This document shows positions 57,202 through 62,777 of a DNA stretch of 62,777 nucleotides, piece by piece. Source of the DNA: an uncultured Burkholderiales bacterium (GTDB lineage Bacteria > Pseudomonadota > Gammaproteobacteria > Burkholderiales > Casimicrobiaceae); the NCBI GenBank assembly GCA_937944385.1, contig CALDYQ010000010.1:1-62777 (forward strand), in the 5' to 3' direction. A program made the position numbers and the translations under genes. Under the pieces are notes generated by a model. The model saw only the letters and a list, made by a program, of their open reading frames with translations. It was not told the DNA's origin and ran no database searches. Within the stretch, counting starts at the first letter, position 1, and the number at the start of each line of letters is the position of its first letter.

Positions 57202-59040
57202 ATGTTCAAAGAAAACCCACCCACCCGATTGCGCCGCCTCGCTGCCGCGCTCCTGAGCCTTTCGGCCGCAACGCTCCCAGCCATCAGCTCCGCCCAGACC
57301 CTGATTGAGCCGGTGATCGTCACCGCAACCCGCGCCATCGCACCGGCAGAACCGGCACGCGATACCCTGCGCGATGTCAGCGTGCTCACAGCCGAGGACA
57401 TCGCTGCCTCGGGCGCGGCCGATCTTGCCCAACTGCTCGCCCGCGTACCCGGGGTACAGGTCGCACAGCCCGGTCCGTTTGGCACGCCCTCGTTTTTCCT
57501 GCGCGGCCACAACGCAAACCAGACGCTCGTGCTCATCGACGGCCAGCGTATCGCCTCGGCCTTCAATGGTCTTGCGGCACTCCAGAACCTGGGCCTCGCC
57601 GAGATCGAGCGTATCGAGATCGTGCGCGGCCCGCATGCCAGCCTCTTCGGGGCCGATGCCCTCGGCGGCGTCATCAACGTGATCACGCGGCGGCATGCCG
57701 CGCGTGGTTTCACCGCGACCGTCGGCACGGGGGCCAACGCGCTCATCCGTGCGGCTGCCCAGGGCAGCTCTGCCTTCGGCGACACACGCCTCTCGGCGAG
57801 CGCGAGCCATGAGCGGAGCGACGGCTGGAATGCGATCGTTGATGCGCGCGCTTTCAACTACAACCCCGACCGCGACGGCTGGCGCGTGACGCGTGGCAGC
57901 CTCGACATCGACCATCGGATCGATCGCAAGTGGAATGCTTTCGCCCGCGCGCTCGTCACACGCAGCAACAGCCAGTACGACGGTGGGCCAACCCGGGACG
58001 ATCGCGCGCTCGTCGATCTCTCGGCGCTCTCGGGCGGGGCACGCTACGTCTCCGATCGCTTCTCGAGCGAGCTCACGCTTGCCCAAAGCCGCGAGGCGTC
58101 CGAATTTCTCTCGGCGTTCCCTGGCCGCTACGTGACCCGTAACGAACAGGCGCACGCGCAGGTGCAGGCCGCGCTCGCCCCGGGACTGCGCGGCCAGGCA
58201 CTCATCGAATGGCGCCGCGAGCGGATCGAGGACACCGACCGGCTGCCCGTGAAATCGCGCACGACGACGAGCGGCGTGCTCGGCGCCGACTGGCAGCAGG
58301 GCCCGGCGCGGCTTGCGGGACACCTGCGGCTTGATGACTCCAATCAATTTGGCAGCCGCACGACCGGGAGTCTTTCGGCGGGCTGGCAGGTCACGCCCAC
58401 GCTTCGCGTCGCTGTCAACGGGGGCACGGCGTTCAAGGTGCCGACCTTCAATGACCTTTACTACCCAGGATTCGCCAACCCGAATCTCTTGCCCGAGACA
58501 AGCCGAAGCATCGACGCGAGGATCGTCTGGCAAAGCGGATCCATCCAGTTGACGCTTGCGGGTTATCGCTCCGACGCGCGCGATCTCATTCAGTTCGTTT
58601 GTGACTCGAACTTCAATTGCGCGCCGCAGAACGTCGCGCGGGCGCGGCTCACGGGTGCCACGGCGAGCGCGAGCGCCACGATCGGCGCGATGCGCATCGA
58701 GGCCGCCTTCGATGCGCTCGACCCGAAGAACCGCATCACCGGCAAGCTTCTGCCCAGGCGCGCACGCGAAACCGGGCAACTCACCGTGTCGGGGCCGCTT
58801 GCGACCGGGCTCGAGGTGAGCGGCGCCCTGCGCGCCGTCGGCCGACGCTTCGACGATGCGGCCAACCGAAACCGCCTCCCGGCGTATGAGGTCCTCGACG
58901 TCTCGGCCCGCTGGTCATTCGCGCCGGGATGGCAGCTCGCCGCTGCAGTCGACAACGTGTTCGATCGTGACTATCAGACTGCCCGCGGCTACTCGACTGG
59001 CGGTCGACTCTGGCGGCTCGAGATCACCGGTCGTCTCTGA
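57202..59040 (+). CDS. btuB: TonB-dependent vitamin B12 receptor (BtuB-like)
   Basis: A 612-aa outer-membrane receptor. The signal peptide ends near ISSA (31). The TonB box is EPVIVTAT (36-43). The plug domain (about 55-165) contains GVQVAQPG, FFLRGHNANQTLVLIDG and RIEIVRGPHASLFGADALGG. A beta-barrel with about 22 strands follows. The C-terminus ends LEITGRL. The upstream cobalamin riboswitch and the downstream BtuF-like gene make B12 the likely ligand. ATG 57202 was chosen because the signal peptide begins there. Confidence 0.93.
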   Translation: MFKENPPTRLRRLAAALLSLSAATLPAISSAQTLIEPVIVTATRAIAPAEPARDTLRDVSVLTAEDIAASGAADLAQLLARVPGVQVAQPGPFGTPSFFLRGHNANQTLVLIDGQRIASAFNGLAALQNLGLAEIERIEIVRGPHASLFGADALGGVINVITRRHAARGFTATVGTGANALIRAAAQGSSAFGDTRLSASASHERSDGWNAIVDARAFNYNPDRDGWRVTRGSLDIDHRIDRKWNAFARALVTRSNSQYDGGPTRDDRALVDLSALSGGARYVSDRFSSELTLAQSREASEFLSAFPGRYVTRNEQAHAQVQAALAPGLRGQALIEWRRERIEDTDRLPVKSRTTTSGVLGADWQQGPARLAGHLRLDDSNQFGSRTTGSLSAGWQVTPTLRVAVNGGTAFKVPTFNDLYYPGFANPNLLPETSRSIDARIVWQSGSIQLTLAGYRSDARDLIQFVCDSNFNCAPQNVARARLTGATASASATIGAMRIEAAFDALDPKNRITGKLLPRRARETGQLTVSGPLATGLEVSGALRAVGRRFDDAANRNRLPAYEVLDVSARWSFAPGWQLAAAVDNVFDRDYQTARGYSTGGRLWRLEITGRL

Positions 59041-59063
59041 CGGTGCTCGAGGGGGGCGTGCCA

Positions 59064-59918
59064 GTGGTTCGGCGACTCCGGCTGCGGCGACTCGTGTGGC
59101 TTGCCGTCACGCTGGCGGCTCTGCTGCCTGTGGCTGCCGCTGCAGGTGCGGCTGCGCCCATGCGCATCGTGAGCCTCGCACCGCACATCACCGAACTGCT
59201 GTTCGAAGCCGGCCTCGGTGATCGCCTCGTGGGCGTGACCGAAGCCTGCGACACGCCACTGGCGGCGCGACGCCTGCCGCGGGTGGCGAACCACCTGGGC
59301 GCGAGTGTCGAGGCGATCGTCGCGCTCCAGCCCGATCTCGTGCTGGCCTGGCCTGCGGGCAATCGGGCGGCCGACCTCGAGCAGCTGCGTCGACTCGGCC
59401 TTCGGGTAGAGACGAGCGATCCCGCGAACCTGCAGCAGATCTTTGCCGAGGTTCGCCGCTTCGCGGCGTGGGCCAGCCCGGATGCCCGCGCCCGCGTGAT
59501 GCGCCGGTTGAGCGCGCTCGAGCTGCGGCTCGCCCGCCTCGAGCGCGCGCATACCCGGGCTTCAAGGCTCCGCGTCTTCTACCAACTCGGCGCCGATCGG
59601 TTGTTCACGCTCTCCAATCGCCACTTCGTAGGTCATGCGCTTTCGCTCTGCGGCGCAGAGAATCTCTACGGTGAGGCCGCGCTGCCCGCGCCCGAGGCCT
59701 CGCGCGAAGCGGTGCTCGCGGCGCGCCCGCAAGCAATCCTCGTCGCGGATGCATCCGGGCTCGAAGCCGCCACGCGGGGCTGGCGCGCCGCAGGGCTACC
59801 CGGCGCTACGCCGATCGTTGCGGTGGACGGCGCACGGCTTCATCGACCGACGCTCGCGAGCTTTGAGGCCGTCGAAGGGCTCTGCGCGACACTCGATCGG
59901 CTTCGTGGCGCGCCCTGA
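59064..59918 (+). CDS. btuF: Periplasmic cobalamin-binding protein (BtuF-like)
   Basis: A 284-aa periplasmic binding protein of the helical-backbone (type III) class. The signal peptide MVRRLRLRRLVWLAVTLA ends near GAAA. The mature protein begins PMRIVSLAPHITELLFEAG, a hallmark of BtuF-like proteins, followed by DTPLAA, LQPDLVLAW and VFYQLGADRLFTLS. It would hand B12 to an inner-membrane BtuCD, which is not in the window. GTG 59064 was chosen because GAGGGGGG precedes it by seven bases and the Arg-rich signal start follows. It is 23 nt after btuB. Confidence 0.9.
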   Translation: MVRRLRLRRLVWLAVTLAALLPVAAAAGAAAPMRIVSLAPHITELLFEAGLGDRLVGVTEACDTPLAARRLPRVANHLGASVEAIVALQPDLVLAWPAGNRAADLEQLRRLGLRVETSDPANLQQIFAEVRRFAAWASPDARARVMRRLSALELRLARLERAHTRASRLRVFYQLGADRLFTLSNRHFVGHALSLCGAENLYGEAALPAPEASREAVLAARPQAILVADASGLEAATRGWRAAGLPGATPIVAVDGARLHRPTLASFEAVEGLCATLDRLRGAP

Positions 59919-59990
59919 GTCCGGTCACGCCGTGCGGCGATAAACTCACCTGCCCGTTTTCCGGCAGTTTTCCCGGCAGGTCAGACAACC

Positions 59991-60581
59991 ATGAGCAAAG
60001 CCTTCACACGGGAGCCCGAGGCGGACGATCCGGCCGACGACGACGAAGTGCGCCTGCCGCCCCTGCCGCCCGGAACCCGCAACTACATGACGCCCGGCGG
60101 TCACGTCCGGCTGAAGGCCGAACTGCACCAGCTGCAGATGGTCGAGCGGCCCGAGGTCACGCGTGTGGTCGCCTGGGCAGCGGGCAACGGCGACCGGAGC
60201 GAGAACGGTGATTATCTCTACGGCAAGCGTCGGCTGCGCGAGATCGACCGCCGCATCCGCTATCTCATCAAGCGGCTCGATGCGGCCGAGGTCGTCGATC
60301 CCGAAACGCGCGACACCGATCAGGTGTTCTTTGGTGCGACGGTGGACTTCGCGGGCGCAGACGGTCACATTCGCACGATCTCGATCGTGGGCATCGATGA
60401 AGTCGATCCGGCGCGGGGGTACGTGAGTTGGCTCTCGCCGATCGCACGGGCGCTCACCAAGCATCGTGAGGGCGACATCGTGCGTGTTCCGACCCCTTCG
60501 GGCGTGGAAGAAGTCGAAATCCTTGCCGTACGCTACGTGCGGCTCGCCACCGACACCCCGATGACCGCTGAGGCGGTATAG
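59991..60581 (+). CDS. greB: Transcription elongation factor GreB
   Basis: A 196-aa factor that enters the RNA polymerase secondary channel and triggers cleavage of back-tracked RNA. The coiled-coil tip carries the acidic residues in NGDRSENGDYLYG. The C-terminal FKBP-like domain spans about 105-185. It is longer than E. coli GreB (158 aa) by an acidic N-terminal extension (about 1-28). The leader has an inverted repeat ACCTGCC/GGCAGGT (59948-59954, 59975-59981). Confidence 0.94.
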   Translation: MSKAFTREPEADDPADDDEVRLPPLPPGTRNYMTPGGHVRLKAELHQLQMVERPEVTRVVAWAAGNGDRSENGDYLYGKRRLREIDRRIRYLIKRLDAAEVVDPETRDTDQVFFGATVDFAGADGHIRTISIVGIDEVDPARGYVSWLSPIARALTKHREGDIVRVPTPSGVEEVEILAVRYVRLATDTPMTAEAV

Positions 60582-60763
60582 TGCAGAGCGTGAACCCTGC
60601 CCTGGACGCTCTGGAAAAGTCCCTCGATGCGGCGCTCGATCGCCTCGGGCAGCTGGCCGCCGAGAATGCGCGGCTTCGAGCTGAACTCGCCGACCGCGAG
60701 GAACGGATCGCACTCGCGCGGGCTCGGCTCCGCGCGCTCGCGGACCGCCTTCCCCTGGATTGA
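60581..60763 (+). CDS. Small coiled-coil protein, ZapB-like (TIGR02449 type)
   Basis: A 60-aa helical protein with heptad repeats (LGQLAAENARLRAELADREE), predicted as one coiled coil. Its place directly upstream of zapA, together with its size, matches the TIGR02449 small proteins that are treated as ZapB-like division proteins in betaproteobacteria. The GTG shares one base with the greB stop; a second GTG at 60590 is also possible. Confidence 0.82.
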   Translation: MQSVNPALDALEKSLDAALDRLGQLAAENARLRAELADREERIALARARLRALADRLPLD

Positions 60764-60772
60764 GGGAAGACG

Positions 60773-61102
60773 ATGAGTGCCCAGAATACCGTCTCCCTCA
60801 CCCTGCTCGGCCGCCCCTTCCGACTTGCCGCACCGGCCGGCGACGAAGAGCGGCTCCGTCGGGCGGCAGAGATCGTCGAACGCCAATGCGAGCGACTTGC
60901 CGCAGGCATGTCGCGCCCGGAGCTCGAGCGCGTTCTGCTGCTCGTCGCGCTCGAGCTCGCGGCGAGTACCGTGCCCGGCGGCTCGGGCGCCTCAGTCGAT
61001 GCTGACCGCCTCGATCCGCCGCTCGAGGCGCGGCTGTCCGCCCTGCGTGCGCGTGTAGAGCGTGCGCTCGCCGATACCGCTGTGATCTCGCCAGCCCGCT
61101 AA
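60773..61102 (+). CDS. zapA: Cell division protein ZapA
   Basis: A 109-aa protein that bundles FtsZ filaments at midcell. The domain starts NTVSLTLLGRPFRLAAPAGD and continues with EERLRRAAEIVERQ; a C-terminal helix (about 70-105) would make the dimer coiled coil. It lies 9 nt after the ZapB-like gene and is followed by 6S RNA, a layout conserved in many proteobacteria. Confidence 0.93.
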   Translation: MSAQNTVSLTLLGRPFRLAAPAGDEERLRRAAEIVERQCERLAAGMSRPELERVLLLVALELAASTVPGGSGASVDADRLDPPLEARLSALRARVERALADTAVISPAR

Positions 61103-61159
61103 GTGGGGGGCGTAGAATCTGGATTGCTCCTGCGACGCTCGTGGCGGTCATATAGTTCT

Positions 61160-61340
61160 TTGAACCAATGCGCATCGCGCAAGGATGCCTTGACTACGTG
61201 CGGCAATGTGCGCGGCTCCTGCGACGCCTCCTGCGTCCTTGCCAGCTGTACCTACGCCGCCCGTGCAGGCAACCACTCTTGAACCCCGGTTCAAGATGCC
61301 GGCCGTCACGGCGCTGCGGGGCACCCCGGACACCTTGAAG
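61160..61340 (+). ncRNA. ssrS: 6S RNA
   Basis: The zapA-ssrS order is conserved. The 3' half has the signature inverted repeat CTTGAACC/GGTTCAAG (61269-61292) and downstream GCCGGCCGTCACGGCGCTGC-like segment with GGCACC, as in other proteobacterial 6S RNAs. A possible -10 TCATAT/TATAGT lies near 61150 with a weak -35 about 17 nt upstream. The RNA would bind sigma70-RNA polymerase as an open-complex mimic. End points are approximate to about 10 nt. Confidence 0.78.
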
Positions 61341-61368
61341 GGAGCGCCACGCGCTCCCTTTCTTTTTC
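61340..61368 (+). terminator. Intrinsic terminator after 6S RNA
   Basis: A perfect stem GGGAGCG-CCACG-CGCTCCC (61340-61358) is followed by TTTCTTTTTC. It lies directly after the 6S RNA and 28 nt before the EVE gene, so that gene has its own start signals or depends on read-through. Confidence 0.9.
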
Positions 61369-61395
61369 CTTGCATCGACCGCTCTCGATCCTGCC

Positions 61396-61896
61396 ATGTA
61401 CTGGCTCATGAAGTCCGAACCCGACGAGTATTCGATCGATGACCTCGCGCGTGACGGCCGCTCGAGTTGGTTCGGTGTGCGCAACTACCAGGCCCGCAAC
61501 TTCATGCGGGACCAGATGCGCGTCGGTGAGCTCGCCTTCTTCTATCACTCGTCCTGCCCCGAGCCCGGCATCGCTGGCATCTGCCGTATCGCGAGCGTTG
61601 CGAAACCCGACGAGTCCCAATTCGATCCGAAGGGAGATTACTTCGACCCCAAGGCCACGCGCGAGCGCCCGATCTGGTTCTGCGTGGACGTCGAGTTCGT
61701 CGAGCGCTTCCCGCTGATTCCGCTCGCTGCGTTGCGCGCTGCACCGGAGCTCGCCGAGATGACCATCCTCAAGCGCGGCAACCGGCTCTCGATCACACCG
61801 GTCACCGAGGCCGAGTGGCGATTTGTCACCTCCCGGCTTGCCACACGGCCGGCCCCGCAACCCACCCCGGGGCCGCAGGCCAAGGCGCAGGGCTGA
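61396..61896 (+). CDS. EVE-domain protein
   Basis: A 166-aa protein of the EVE/PUA-like family, which bind modified nucleobases or RNA. It starts MYWLMKSEPDEYSIDDL, followed by WFGVRNYQARNFMR and ELAFFYHSSC, GIAGICRIAS; these are strong matches to the family. The last 20 residues are Pro/Ala-rich. Function is not known. It follows the 6S RNA, a position that is frequent in betaproteobacteria. Confidence 0.92.
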   Translation: MYWLMKSEPDEYSIDDLARDGRSSWFGVRNYQARNFMRDQMRVGELAFFYHSSCPEPGIAGICRIASVAKPDESQFDPKGDYFDPKATRERPIWFCVDVEFVERFPLIPLAALRAAPELAEMTILKRGNRLSITPVTEAEWRFVTSRLATRPAPQPTPGPQAKAQG

Positions 61897-61900
61897 CCTC

Positions 61901-62719
61901 GTGCTCGAAGCCTTTCTCACCCCCTGGTTCTTCGCCTATCTCGCGCTCGGTGTGCTGGTCGGCTTTCTCGCCGGCCTGCTCGGCATCGGTGGCGGCATGA
62001 CGATGGTGCCGATCCTCGCGATGATCTTCCCGGCGCAGGGCTTCCCGTTCGAGACCAAGATGCAGGTGATCCTTGCCACCTCGATGGCCACGATCATCCT
62101 GACCTCCGTCTCTTCGGTGCGCGCGCACCACGCCCGCGGCACGGTCGACTGGCGCGCGGTCGCCCTGATGAGCCCCGGCATTCTCGCGGGCAGCTTCCTG
62201 GGCACACGACTCGTGGCAAGCCTCTCGACCGTGTTTCTCGGTGTCGTCTTCACCACGTTTCTCTTCTACACGGCAACCCAGATGCTCGCCAATTTCAAGC
62301 CCAAGCCCTCACGCACGCTGCCAGGGCCCTTCGGCCTGTTCGTTGTTGGCGCCATCGTCGGCGTGCTCTCCGCCATGGTCGGCGCCGGCGGCGGCTTTTT
62401 CTCCGTGCCTTTCCTCACTTGGTCGAACGTTCCGATCCACGGCGCGGTGGGCACCTCGGCGGCGCTGGGCTTTCCGATTGCCGTGTTCACGACGCTCGGC
62501 AACATCTGGAACGGCTGGGGCGTGCCGAACGTCCCTCAGCCTGCGCTTGGCTTCGTCTACCTGCCCGCACTCGTCGGCATCTGTGGCACGAGCGTCCTGA
62601 TGGCGCCGGTGGGCGCCCGTCTCGCGCATCGGCTGCCCGTAGCGACGCTCAAGCGCATCTTCGCGATCCTGCTCTACCTGCTCGCCTTCAAGATGCTGCA
62701 CACAGTGCTGACCGCCTGA
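61901..62719 (+). CDS. TSUP-family permease (TauE/SafE)
   Basis: A 272-aa inner-membrane permease of the sulfite exporter TauE/SafE family with about eight hydrophobic segments. GFLAGLLGIGGGMTMVPIL near the N-terminus and GVLSAMVGAGGGFFSVPFL in the middle are the two repeated family motifs. The substrate is unknown; sulfur compounds or organic anions are usual. GTG at 61901 was chosen because it lies 4 nt after the EVE stop and gives the family start. The window ends 58 nt after its stop. Confidence 0.9.
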   Translation: MLEAFLTPWFFAYLALGVLVGFLAGLLGIGGGMTMVPILAMIFPAQGFPFETKMQVILATSMATIILTSVSSVRAHHARGTVDWRAVALMSPGILAGSFLGTRLVASLSTVFLGVVFTTFLFYTATQMLANFKPKPSRTLPGPFGLFVVGAIVGVLSAMVGAGGGFFSVPFLTWSNVPIHGAVGTSAALGFPIAVFTTLGNIWNGWGVPNVPQPALGFVYLPALVGICGTSVLMAPVGARLAHRLPVATLKRIFAILLYLLAFKMLHTVLTA

Positions 62720-62777
62720 TCGAACGCGCCGGGCGAAAGACCGCACGATCGTCATACAGCGCAGCATCCTCGCTCTC

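Noticed and set aside
56983-58779. 598-codon minus-strand frame
   Set aside because: It is antisense to btuB and the riboswitch and has Arg/Gly-rich shadow-frame composition.

Overview
The window is a stretch of high-GC chromosome from a betaproteobacterium, most likely of the order Burkholderiales. The complete 16S gene has Burkholderiales-like features as far as I can judge by eye. Three gene blocks also fit that lineage: leuC-entericidin-leuD-leuB / fimV-truA-trpF-trpB-trpA-accD-folC-dedD-cvpA-purF-metZ, tsaD/rpsU-yqeY, and zapB-zapA-6S RNA-EVE. No phage, insertion sequence, integrase or CRISPR array was seen. Almost all of the DNA looks like core chromosome.

Layout. 1-3,951 is an rRNA operon on the minus strand: initiator tRNA-fMet, 16S, tRNA-Ile, tRNA-Ala and the 5' part of 23S. 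A near-consensus sigma70 promoter lies upstream of the tRNA-fMet. 4,041-21,725 is a long minus-strand run with an intracellular PHB depolymerase, then metZ, purF, cvpA, a SPOR protein, folC, accD, trpA, trpB, trpF, truA, fimV, leuB, leuD, an entericidin-type lipoprotein and leuC. The gene usually found between leuB and fimV (asd) is absent. 21,773-27,123 carries plsB, miaA and mutL. 27,265-34,995 carries an S9 peptidase, uppP, a YidB-like protein, a ChaC-type cyclotransferase, fbp, a class III CoA-transferase, a YkgJ cysteine-cluster protein and a NUDIX hydrolase. 34,992-41,417 carries pdxH, a MoxR ATPase without its usual VWA partner, a DUF465 protein, a YHS lipoprotein, an unusual transporter-acyltransferase fusion and phoR-phoB.

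41,503-51,792 carries a Tas-like reductase, yqeY, rpsU, tsaD, cca, rdgC, an RraA-like protein, an alpha/beta hydrolase, coq7 and two general porins. 52,069-56,755 holds a one-gene fusion of an initiating phosphoglycosyl transferase with a WbpM/FlaA1-type sugar dehydratase, convergent with an MsbA-like ABC exporter. 56,793-59,918 is a cobalamin riboswitch followed by a BtuB-like receptor and a BtuF-like binding protein. 59,991-62,719 is greB, zapB-like, zapA, 6S RNA, an EVE-domain gene and a TSUP permease.

The most unusual items are the two multidomain fusions (37,663-39,423 and 52,069-54,906). Others are the placement of initiator tRNA at the head of the rRNA operon, and a palindromic intergenic element at 36,577-36,700 where a VWA gene would be expected. 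Many neighbouring genes overlap by TGATG, ATGA or GTGA, which suggests translational coupling.
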